Shown here: in pieces, positions 47,568 through 58,237 of the stretch
Position numbering within the stretch: position 1 is the stretch's first letter
Layout: the number at the start of each line of letters is the position of its first letter
NCBI RefSeq assembly: GCF_000208745.1
Contig: NC_030851.1
Coordinates: forward strand, 734,667 to 798,666
DNA: 64,000 nt
Direction of reading: 5' to 3'
Source: Theobroma cacao
Taxonomy: Eukaryota; Streptophyta; Magnoliopsida; Malvales; Malvaceae
Notes under the pieces: model-generated
Databases searched by the model: none
Seen by the model: the letters and a program-made list of their open reading frames with translations, nothing else
What the model was told of the DNA's origin: nothing
Position numbers and translations under genes: made by a program

Positions 47568-50500
47568 TCAAGTTAGAAATTTTTTTGATATTTTTTGGAG
47601 CACCAACAAAGAGTCAATTTCTACCAATATCTTTCTATAACCTTGGTTCCAACAAATTTCTAATCCTTGATATAAAGCCCATAGTTCTGCTGCTAGAGAG
47701 TAAGTAATTCCTATTTTGTATATAAACCAAACTAACCAGAAATCATTTTCATCTCTGACAATACCACCTGCTGTTGTGAGACCTGGTTGCCCTCGAGCAC
47801 TACCATCCACATTAAGTTTGACAAAAAAGTGCAATGGTTTTGTCCAATGTATCATCACTTCCTGCCTGGTTCGTCTTCCTTGTTTCCCTAAGATATCCCA
47901 GGCTTCTTTAGCTCTTGTCCAGATTTGTTGCCAATCATTGTTAGGCCAAACAAAAGATGCATTGAACACTTGTAAATTCTGTCAGTACCACAAAAGCCAA
48001 ATTCCATGAATGAAAATAACTTTCCATGGTATGCCTTCAATCTCTGCTGTATTAAGTACATTGGAAGTCACCCACTGGTTTAAATCCATCTGATAAAAAT
48101 TTGATTGGATAAATGAAGGCTTTAGGCGATTCCACAAGCTCCTTACGCATCTACAATCTCTAACCTCATGTAATATGGTTTCCTCATGACTCTCACATCT
48201 AGGACACAAATCCATATTGCTTATATTTCTTCTTGAGAGCCAATATCCCGTTGGCAAGGAATTGCGTAAGACCTTCCAAATGAATAAACAGACTTTCCTA
48301 GCACGAGGCAACTTCCAAATAATTTTCCAGAAACTAGAGTTGGCACTAGTACTTACTTGTTGGCATTTGTAGGCTGAGTTAGCCGTGAACTCCCCGTTGC
48401 TAGTAAGTATGCAAACTGTGGCATCATCTTTTTTGCTATTGGGATCAATGAGAACCGCTGCAATACGTAGAACAATGTGCATAGGTAAAGCTTGATTCAG
48501 GTATTCTAAATTCCATTGTCCATTTTCATCACAAAAGCTTACAACTGGTAAGCTGGCTTCTATATTTGATATGTCCCTATTAGCATAATCAATCAAAGGT
48601 CCACAATAGAGCTAAGAATCAACCCAGAATCTCGTTGCAATGCCATTAATGACAACCTTCCCCAAGCCTTTCACTAAAGCATTTCTTGCTTTCAAAATAC
48701 TTCTCCATACATGAGAGTCCGATGACTTAACAGTCACTGTCATGAGATTATCATCTCGCAGATATTTCTTTTGTAAGATATCTACCCATAGATGGTTTGT
48801 ATCCATTAACAACCTTCAGCCAAGTTTCCCCAGTAGTGCTAAATTTAAAAATCTTAAGTTTCTAAGTTGCAATCCTTCTTCCTCTTTAGATGAACAAAGT
48901 TTCTCCCAGCTTACACCATGATTCTTTTTATTACCACAAAAATGTCCCCATACAAAGTTTCTATTCATCCTTGCAAGCTCTTGAATCACATTTTCTGGTA
49001 GAAAAGAAGTCTGCATCAAGTAAGCAACTATTGAACTTGTTACAGACTGTACCAATGCTACTCAGCCTGCCATTGATAATTGTTTGTTGCTCCAGTGTTC
49101 TAGCCTTGCCTTGACTTTAATGATGACGTCGGTGTAGGTAGTTTTCGAAACTCTACCATGTATGACTGGGGAGCCTAGGTGTTTCCCAAAATCCTTGGTC
49201 AATGGAATTTTCGCAGCATTACTCAAAGCTCTTGCTCTTGATAGGGGAACATTGGAAGACACTAGCATTCTAGATTTCTCAAGGCTTACTTTCTGACTTG
49301 AAGCTAAGCAAAATTTATCAAGAACTCTCACTATAGTTTGAACTTGATTCACTGAGGCTTTTTTGAATAGCATCAAGTCATCCGCAAAACAAACATGTGT
49401 TAAATAAGGACCCCAGGTTGTCACTGCTAATGGTTTCCATCTTCCAAGATTGACTTATTCATTTATCAACTGTGAGAGTTTTTCCAAGCACAAGACAAAA
49501 AGATATGGTGAGAGAGGATCGCCTTGTCTTATTCCTCTGGTGGGAGTAAAAGTTTCAATTGGTATCCTATTCCAAATAATCGCAAAAGTTGGTGATCTCA
49601 CAATGAACAGAATAATGTTGATCCAAGATAAAGGCATACCAATTTCCTCGAGAACTTCTTGAATGAAATCCCATTTGAGTCTGTCATAAGCTTTCTCTAG
49701 ATCTATCTTGATTGCCAATGCACCCTTCTTCCTTTTTAATCTTCGCATCGTATGAACAGCTTCTTGAACCATAATAATATTGTCCGTCGCTTGCCTCTCT
49801 GGAATAAAACTACATTATGTTTTTCCCACTAAGTCATTTAATAGCAGGCTCAATCTATTAACTAGAACATTGCTAATTAATTTCATTGAAATTGTGCACA
49901 GACTAATAGGACGAAATTGAGATATCTTCTCTGGTTTCTCTATTTTTGGTACGAGAGTAATCAATGTGTGATTGAGTTCAGCAGGGAAATTACCATTTTC
50001 ATAAGCACGTTGTACAAATTTAACCAAATCATGACCAACAGTCTCCCAATTCTTCTGAAAGAAAGTAGGTGGAAATCCATCAAAACCTGGGCTTTTATTA
50101 GGTTGCATGTCGAACAAAGCTCTTTTTAACTTCCTCAAATGTAATGGGTCTGGCCATCTGTTCAACTTTATCATCACTAAGCTTCCTAACCAAAGAAGAG
50201 TTTAAACGGACTCGTATACCATCATCTGAATAGAAGTTTGAGTAAAATTCCACCACCATCTTCGTTAGCTCTCTCTTGTCCAAACACCATGAGTTATCAT
50301 CCCTCTTAAGAGTATTAATCTGCTTCTTGCGTTGCCTCCCTTCTACAATTGCATGGTAATATTTTGAGTTGCAATCTCCATACTTTAGCTAATCAAGCTT
50401 AGCTTTCTACTGCCACATGACTTCCTCTTGATACAGAATGAGATTAAACTCCTCTACTAACGCCACTTCTAGATGCTGTAGATAGTTATTAGGGCCTTGG

Positions 50501-51438
50501 GCTAAACGTATGTGGATTCCTTTTAGTCTGGCTAGAAGACGCTTCTTTTTCTTAGCTAAATCCCCAAAAGTCTCGAACTTCCATTTATTCAATGCTTCTA
50601 CCAATTTTCTTAATTTTGTGGAATTTATAACTCCATCACAATCCTAGTGTGCTTGGAGAAATTGCTGGAAGTCAGGATGGGCCATCCATGCATTTTCGAA
50701 GCGGAATGTTTTAGCTAAATGGATATTTCGGCATGCTTTTAGACAATTTACCAGTACTGGATGATGGTTTGAATGAGTTCTAGGAAGATTAAAGATTTTG
50801 GCTTCAGGAAACATTGTACTCTATCTGTCATTTGCCACTGCTCTGTCTAATCTCTCTCTGGTGAAATTGAAGCCATCATATTTCCTACTCCATGTGTATT
50901 TTGCACCAAAAGCTCCAAGATCTGATAGATTACAAGAACATAAGCAATCAATCATCTGTTTATAGTGAGCCACATTGACGCCATTCTTGCCAGTCTTCTC
51001 ATCTGGCGAAAGAACTTGGTTAAAATCACCTATAACCATCCAGGCTAGATCATGTATCTCACTAGACAGTTTCAAAGAATGCCACAGCCATTTGCGTTCT
51101 TCTGCCTTCGGACTACCATAAACTGCTATCAAAAGCCATTCATCATTATCTGACCTAACTGTCATATGAACTAACTGAGATGAATATGCCAGAATATCTA
51201 TTTCCACAGCTGTTGATTCCTATAGCACCCATATGCCTTCTGAAAATCCTTCCGCCTCAACTAGAAAATACTTCGAAAGTCCAATTCTTCTATAGATTAA
51301 GTTGGCCTTTTCCCCTGCAATTCTGGGTTCCAAAATAACTACAATGTTTAAACTATGGAAACGGATTAAGCTTCTAATATTCCTAATGCTTCTACGAGAG
51401 GAAACTCCTCTCACATTCCAACTCAATATTTTCAACAT
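47568..51438 (-). pseudogene. LINE ORF2 remnant: endonuclease, reverse transcriptase, RNase H
   Basis: The endonuclease part opens with LKILSWNVRGVSSRRSIR and has LAWMVIGDFNQVLSPDEKTG. The RT shows NKSPGFDGFPPTFFQ, FRPISLCTISMKLISNVLVN, KGALAIKIDLEKAYDRL, TRGIRQGDPLSPYLFVLCLE and the catalytic FADD in HVCFADDLMLFK. The zinc region reads CPRCESHEETILHEVRDC. The RNase H-like end reads LNVDGSARGQPGLTTAGGIV. At least eight breaks separate these pieces. Confidence 0.9.
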
Positions 51439-51481
51439 AAATTAAACTAACAAGTTGGATATAAATATCAAACTTGCAGAT

Positions 51482-53146
51482 TTATATCTTCATAACTTCC
51501 ATCACCTCTGCTCCTTGATCACTGTCGGCATTAGCAGGAACAATGTCCATTTCAAAAGAATCTTCCATGCTATTGGTTTCTTTCTCTCTTGCTACGCCAT
51601 TCACACCTACTCCCACTTGATCCTTTGACCCCTCTTGATTGCAAACTGTATTACCATTGACCAAATTATCTTGAGGTGGTTGGTTGTTCATATCAGATTT
51701 GTCTTCCAGCCCTATAGTATGAGTCTTCATTGCCAAATTGCTCTTCTTAACAGCTTGATCTATGCCTGTTCCATCATTTTGTTTACTTAGCAGGTCCGAA
51801 TAGACTACACGGACTGCACTTGCCACCTTTCCTTTGCCTTTGGTGCTAGATGAGGCTAGGTTTCGATTTGACATCTATACCACACTTTGTAGACTCTTTT
51901 TTAACTCCTCTTTATTTTTACCCCCCACCATCTGCTGCTTTGTATTTGCCACATTGTTTCCAATTGTGTTCTGTTCCAGTGATTCCGGGACCACTACTTC
52001 ATTATCAACATCAGAGAGATCTTCTTCAAGAACTGTAAACCGAGAACCAGTGTTAGTTGTCTTTTGTGTTGTTGCTTCTTTGTCTACTATTTTGACTCTT
52101 GAGCTTGGTGGCTTTCTATAATTCTTTCTGGCTATCATCCATGGCCCAAATTTTTGGTTTTCATACTCCTTATTCCAATTGTTGTTCTGCTCTTCCATAT
52201 TCAAATCTTTATCTTTATTTTCAGTTGCTTAGTTCAGATTCTTGGCAGTGCAAACTTCTGTGTTATGCCCAAACCTCCCACATTGAAAGCACACCATCCG
52301 AATACCTTCATACTCAACTTTCTGCCAACGTCTACCGAAAAACACTTTTGGCACCAAAGGTTTTGGAAGATCCACCTCGACACACAGCCGTGCAAATTTT
52401 CCTCCGGAAATATCAACTGTGGTGCGATCAGTTTCCACCATTCAGCCTACTGCATTTCCAATCCTCGTTAGTACAACTTGATCATAGAACTCTAGTGGCA
52501 TTCCTGGCAATCTGATCCATGCTGCAACGGAGTCCACAGTTCCTTCTTCTGATCTAAATCCTGGAGACCAACGTCTAATGGTGAGATAATGTCCTGCAAT
52601 GATCCATGGCCCATCAGTGAGAACATAAAAATAATCCGATTTGTTGTTGAACCGAACGCAGTAATACCCACTGTCCAAGTTTAACGATTGAAACTCTCCT
52701 TGTAATGACCATAATTGCCTGATTCTGTTGCATAGATAAGTACAACTGATGTCATGACCTAGCAGCTTCACAATCAGGGTATGCTTCCAAGGCTGACGGA
52801 TGCATTTCTTTTCCTCCTTAGTCAATCGAATAGAGGGTCCCTCTGGTGCCTGGTCTATGGTTTCATCATTAGAATCAGTTTCATAAATAAACTCTCCATC
52901 CTCCTCAGTATTATCATTCTCTAGTCCGGTAACATGGCTATCTCTAACAAGCATATTGCGATAGGAGAAGTTCGCATTCTCTTCTAGTTCTGAGTGTGAA
53001 ATGTGCCCAGTTTCAGTATTCTGCCCAGATCTATCAACGGTTTCTTCGATGCTTGACCGAACTCGTTTATATCGTGCTTTCTCGTTTGGTAAGGATTCAC
53101 GAAAACCAGCCAGTGAAGGAGGCTCCCCTGCCGGATCCGCCTCCAT
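51482..53146 (-). pseudogene. LINE ORF1 remnant: DUF4283 domain plus CCHC zinc knuckle
   Basis: The frame starts MEADPAGEPPSLAG and shows a DUF4283-type RNA-binding region (KHTLIVKLLGHDISCTYLCN, TDGPWIIAGHYLTIRRWSP, WIRLPGMPLEFYD). A stop at about 52442 follows NAVG, and the homology continues in the next piece with a CCHC knuckle (CFQCGRFGHNTEVC). The last part (51482-51874) is a low-complexity tail. In active elements this protein coats the RNA. Confidence 0.85.
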
Positions 53147-53160
53147 GAAGAGACAGAGGA

Positions 53161-54098
53161 AAATTTAGGGTTCAGTGAAGTAAATTTTGCTTTTTAAGTA
53201 AGAGATTAAAATATTGTGACAAGGGACAAGGGCGTGCCGACCAAAGTTTGGTTTTCGCTAGTTCAAAGAACATATGGGCGTTTCTTCAACTTGCTCTTCA
53301 TTGTTTCATTTGACTAAATTCATGGAGCAGATCTTGGGAGTGAGCGGGCGGCTCTCGCTTCTTCTCACATGAAGTTTGAAAGCTTTCAACAACGCTACCG
53401 GAGTGTGGAAGAGTCCATGGCAGATAGGCTATTGATGAGATGGGAATTAATCATGGGGGGTTGATGCTCAGCATTTAACAGGTTGGTACCCGAATCCCCT
53501 ACATATGCAAGCCAGATTGGTCCTTTTTGTTGGATGAATCATCCTCCCAGGGATTAGATTTTTATATTTGAGACGTAATTTTTATGCAAAGAAGACTAAT
53601 AAGATTTAATTACACAGGTGGAGCACTTGATTTCCCAAGTTTTACTACATTTGGAAGCTCTCGTCCTCCATTCATTGATTACTAGTGAATTGTTAACCGG
53701 CATTAGGGAAGTAAAAACCATCTGCCAAACTCGTATCAAGGTATAGCTGGACACAGTAAGAGTACAATTTCAAGTTTAACTGAGCCTGGAAATTGTTAAC
53801 TCTGAGCGCTCAACTATAAATTGGATACGACAAACTTTTCCTGCTAATTCTTTCATTTTCCAACCCTTACGGACTTTTTTTTTTTAATTTGACAACTTAT
53901 TCTCGATTCCTGGTGCAAATTACTACATGCTTTCAGCTTCGAATTCACTAATTTTCTATTCTTAGATGCCAATGTCCTGCTACTTTTTGGCTTGTATTCA
54001 ATCACACTTGCTGGACGAAACCTTATCTCCTATTGTCGAGATTTTATGGTAGTACATCTAATTCTTTCTTTCTTTTTTTTTTTTTTTCCAATAGAGAC
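53161..54098. other. Spacer between the LINE and the WRKY exon fossil
   Basis: No open frame with family features. It contains a T-run (53878-53886) and a longer T-tract just before the WRKY fossil (54070-54087). Parts may be the old promoter of the captured WRKY gene. Confidence 0.4.
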
Positions 54099-54401
54099 AT
54101 GGAGAGCTGGGAACGTAAGAATGTTAGAAATGAACTAAGACAAGGAAGGAAGCTAGCAAAGCAGCTCCAAGCAAATCTCAAACAGTCATCTTCCTAAGAA
54201 AATCCTGAGTTAGTCCAAAAGATCGTATCTTCCTTTGCAAAAGGCACTTTCAAGGCTTAACTGCAGCACCTCCTCTATGGCAGCCAAGCTGCAGCCCATA
54301 GCTCACGGCTCGCTTGCTCGTGATGGAAGTCACCAGAGTAAGGACTCTGACCATGATATCATGGAGCAAGAATTCAAAGTTTAAGATTTCTTCATGAAAA
54401 G
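54099..54401 (+). pseudogene. Fossil of group III WRKY exon 1
   Basis: From the ATG at 54099 the frame reads MESWERKNVRNELRQGRK then LAKQLQANLK, which is the typical N-terminus of group III WRKY factors (WRKY30/41/53 type: ME-x-WE(Q/R)K...NEL-x-QG...AKQLQ). After a TAA at about 54196 the homology continues as ELVQKIVSSFAKG, again a group III hallmark. More stops follow, with a likely frame change. The block ends with SKDSDHDIMEQEFKV, a TAA, and AAAAG before GTACATG, the usual place and phase of intron 1 in these genes. It shows that a whole WRKY gene, not only its DNA-binding domain, was captured here and that its original first exon is dead. Confidence 0.72.
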
Positions 54402-54473
54402 GTACATGTAGACATATGGGAAATTTATGATGACATAAGATGGAAACCTAAACCAATTTATGCTTAATTGCAG

Positions 54474-54960
54474 TGAAGTAACTGAGTCACAGCCTAAAGG
54501 ACTTGCAACTGGAATGTCTAAATTCCCGCCTCCTTTTAGTGGAAGCTTCTCAAGTATGGACTCCTCAAGTACGGGGAATTTGGAAGCCTTTGACGGGTAT
54601 GTTTCCTCTCCTTTTTATGAAAGCGATACGGACTCTGACTATGGATTCAAGGAGCAGGAGTTCAAAGTAAACTACGATATCAATAAAAAAGTACTTTCTC
54701 TATTTCTTTTTTTATCTAATTTTTTAAATGTCATATAATATATTTCATATTTCTAATTTATTTTTTCTATTAAAAATATTAAATATTTACTTTATAATTT
54801 TTAAAAATTTTAATATAAAATATTTCAAAATCAAAACTTTAATTTTAATTTTCATGAAAAGAGTACTTGGCAGGAGTACTTAAGATGATCTATAAAAGGG
54901 AAAACTAAACCAATTTATGCTTGAGTGCAGTGAGGCAGCCGAATTAAAGCCAACAAATGT
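54474..54960 (+). pseudogene. Older, decayed copies of the pre-WRKY repeat exons
   Basis: After the acceptor TTGCAG (54468-54473) an exon-like block (54474-54690) reads SEVTESQPKGLATGMSKFPP ... DSDYGFKEQEFKVNYDINKK, a longer and perhaps ancestral form of the repeat that fits the end of group III WRKY exon 1. Its donor (AAAAAAGTACTT) is poor. At about 54880-54960 a further intron end (TATAAAAGGGAAAACTAAAC then GAGTGCAG) is followed by a short SEAAELKP remnant. They lie upstream of the VQ start, so they are probably not in the mature message. Confidence 0.6.
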
Positions 54961-55255
54961 TTATGATAAATAAATAAATATACAAAAAAGCTGCCGCCGG
55001 AAATAAGATATATAAAATAATATTAGAAACGATTGTTATAATAAATAATTATTGGAGAAATATTGGAACTGATTTTGCAAAAATAGGCAATAATATTTGC
55101 ATTGACTTAGCTTTTCTTTCTGTTTTTCAAAGTCAAATAATTTGCCCGAAAGTGTTCAAGGCGGTTCATGTCATCATCTACCCAAAAATTTCTGCTCCTC
55201 TCTTTCCCTTCTCTATCCCCGAAAGGACCTTTCTTCATCAGCAGCATCGTCGATC

Positions 55256-58178
55256 ATGGACTCTCAATTTCACGCCGGGGAGCCACCGTCAAAGCGTCAG
55301 CTACAAATCCAAGGTCCACGCCCACCCCCTCTAAAGGTCAGCAAAGACTCCCATAAAATCAAAAAACCACCTCACCCACCATCCCACGCCGCTGGTCCCG
55401 CAGCAGCAGCAGCAGACCAACGCCGTCCCGAGCCAGTAATCATCTACGCCGTCTCACCAAAAGTCATCCACGCTGAAGAATCCGATTTCATGTCTATCGT
55501 GCAACGCTACACCGGACTTTCATCCGGTACCTTCTCCGGAGACGGCGACGTCTACCGGGCGGCGAGGTTGGCAGCGACGGAAAAGGCGAGTTCTAGCTCG
55601 AGAGAGAAAATAGGGGACGTGGGGGTCGCGGGTGAAGGTGCGATGGAAGAGGGTTTGATTCGAGCACTGCCAGGGATACTTTCTCCGCCGCCGGAGACGT
55701 TGCCAGAGGTGGCGGTGGGATTCTTTTCCCCCGTTCGTACGCCAGGGGGGACGTTCTTATCGCCGGCGGCGAGGTTGGCAGGGACGACAAAGGGGAATCC
55801 TAGCTGGAGAGAGAAAATAGGGGACGTGGGGGTCGCGGGTGAAGGTGGGATGAAAGAGGGTTTGATTCGAGCACCGCCAGGGATACTTTCTCCTGCGTCG
55901 GAGACGTTGCCAGCGGTGGCGGCGGGAACATTCTTTTCGCCCGCCGTAGCAGGGGGGACGTTCTTATCGCGGGCGTCGGAGGCGAGAATGATGTCGGCAG
56001 ACATCATATATGGTCAATCAAATAGTTGCAGTGTGAAAGATGAGTCAAAGCCTGCGGGACTTGCAAACATAATGTGTAAGTCCTTGTCTGGCTATAACTT
56101 GGAGGAGCAAAAGCTCACAGTCAGTGATGCTTCCAAGAAAAGGTGTGTATAACAGGCATATGGGCAATTTATGATGATATAAAAGGGACAACTAAACCAA
56201 TTTTGTGCTTTAACTATAGTTCTGCAGGTGAGTTACTACCCACAGAAGTTGAGTTTAAAAAGCCCAAATCCTCGCATTATCTTGGCGAAAGCCTCCCAAG
56301 TAAGGACTCTGACTATGATTTCAAAGAGGAGCAAGAGCTCAAAGTCAATGAAACCTTCAACAAAAGGTATGCTGTATATATTTATGGGTAATTTGTGATG
56401 ATAATTAAAAGGAAATCTGAACCGATAATTTGTGGTCAATTAAATAGTTGCAGTGTGAAAGATGAGACAAAGCCTGCAGGACTTGCAATCGCAATGTTTA
56501 AGTCCTTGTCTGACTATAACTTGGAGAAGCAAAAGCTCACAGTCAGCGATGCTTCCAAGAAAAGGTGTGTATAACAGGCATATGGGCAATTTATGATGAT
56601 ATAAAAGGGACAACTAAACCAATTTTGTGCTTTACTATAGTGCTGCAGGTGAGTTACAACCCACAGAAGTTGAGTTTAAAAAGCCCAAATCCTCGCATTA
56701 TCTTGGCGAAAGCCTCCCAAGTAAGGACTCTGACTATGATTTCAAGGAGGAGCAAGAGCTCAAAGTCAATGAAACCTTCAACAAAAGGTATGCTGTATAT
56801 ATTTATGGGTAATTTGTGATGATAATTAAAAGGAAATCTGAACCGATAATTTGTGGTCAATTAAATAGTTGCAGTGTGAAAGATGAGACAAAGCCTGCAG
56901 GACTTGCAATCGCAATGTTTAAGTCCTTGTCTGACTATAACTTGGAGAAGCAAAAGCTCACAGTCAGCGATGCTTCCAAGAAAAGGTGTGTATAACAGGC
57001 ATATGGGCAATTTATGATGATATAAAAGGGACAACTAAACCAATTTTGTGCTTAACTATAGTGCTGCAGGTGAGTTACAACCCACAGAAGTTGAGTTTAA
57101 AAAGCCCAAATCCTCGCATTATCTTGGCGAAAGCCTCCCAAGTAAGGACTCTGACTATGATTTCAAGGAGGAGCAAGAGCTCAAAGTCAATGAAACCTTC
57201 AACAAAAGGTATGCTGTATATATTTATGGGTAATTTGTGATGATAATTAAAAGGAAATCTGAACCGATAATTTGTGGTCAATTAAATAGTTGCAGTGTGA
57301 AAGATGAGACAAAGCCTGCAGGACTTGCAATCGCAATGTTTAAGTCCTTGTCTGACTATAACTTGGAGAAGCAAAAGCTCACAGTCAGCGATGCTTCCAA
57401 GAAAAGGTGTGTATAACAGGCATATGGGCAATTTATGATGATATAAAAGGGACAACTAAACCAATTTTGTGCTTTAACTATAGTTCTGCAGGTAAGTCGC
57501 AACCCACAGAAGTTGAGTTTAAAAAGCCCAAATCCTCGCATTCTCTTGGCGAAAGCCTCCCAAGTGAGGACTCTGACTATAATTTCAAGGAGCAGGAGCT
57601 CAAAGTCAATGAGGGCTCCAGCAAAAGGTATATATAAGGGCATATGAGCAATTTATAATAATACATTGCCAACTAATCAAAAAAAAAAAAATTACATTGC
57701 AAAGAGAAGGCCTCAATTAACCTTTTATCTTAAATTGGTTTGAACAAAACAATTTCATGTTGCAGGAAGGATAGGGAGAGGAGGACAGTATTGGTTCACT
57801 CTGGTACGGTCCTAGGGGAACTTCCTCCTGATGGTTACAATTGGAGGAAATATGGACAGAAAGTTATTCTTAATGCAAGATTTCCAAGGTAGAGACACTT
57901 TCCTCTTTTAGCGCATATTATTAAAAGCAAGATGCAATTGATGCTTTAATTAAGGCTCAGACCGCTCCGTTTAGTTGTTATTTTTTCTTCATAAAGCCAT
58001 TAAGTGTGTTATTTAGGGTTATAGGTTAATCAGTTTATTCTTTTGAGAGTTAAAGTTCACACTTTTCTTTTTTGGTATATGGAGAAGATATTTCTTCCTT
58101 CCTTATCATGTCTTTCTTGAAGCCATTTTCGTATATCCCTTCAGAATGCATTGCTTTAGAGTAACACTTGAGACCTTC

Positions 58179-58237
<59 letters not shown>

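Larger units (their letters stand above)
47568..53160 (-). mobile_element. Decayed LINE (L1-type non-LTR) retrotransposon, about 5.6 kb
   Basis: Read on the minus strand, this is a full plant L1-type layout. ORF1 (53146 to about 51482) is followed by ORF2 with an AP endonuclease (from 51438), reverse transcriptase (about 50283-49062), a zinc-binding RT-associated region (about 48596-47982) and an RNase H-like end (47969-47568). Many in-frame stops and small frameshifts break both ORFs, so it cannot move by itself. The left (3') end lacks a clear poly(A) tail, so the element may be 3' truncated or diverged. I did not find convincing target-site duplications. It lies exactly between the two NLR pairs. 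Confidence 0.92.

Noticed and set aside
47568..53160. Active autonomous LINE
   Set aside because: Many stops and frameshifts in both ORFs, and no clear poly(A) tail or target-site duplication.
54460..54738. First exon of the VQ-WRKY-NLR gene placed at 54474-54690
   Set aside because: Its donor is poor, no open start precedes it, and the VQ exon has a natural MKS1-like ATG downstream. It is treated as a fossil copy.
55142..55255. Extension of the VQ protein upstream of 55256
   Set aside because: The longer frame begins with TTG and adds residues unlike MKS1. The ATG at 55256 matches the family start.
56032..57627. Repeat exons as degenerate half WRKY domains (LGExLP...D-Y-x-(F/L)...Q aligned with LGELPPDGYNWRKYGQK)
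   Set aside because: The likeness is real but weaker than the match to the end of group III WRKY exon 1 (SDxDFKxQ...KKRK), which also fits the intron position directly before the WRKY exons. Kept only as an alternative.
58182..58234. Poly(A) run as proof of a retrocopy or SINE insertion
   Set aside because: No element body or target duplication was recognised; slippage is equally likely.
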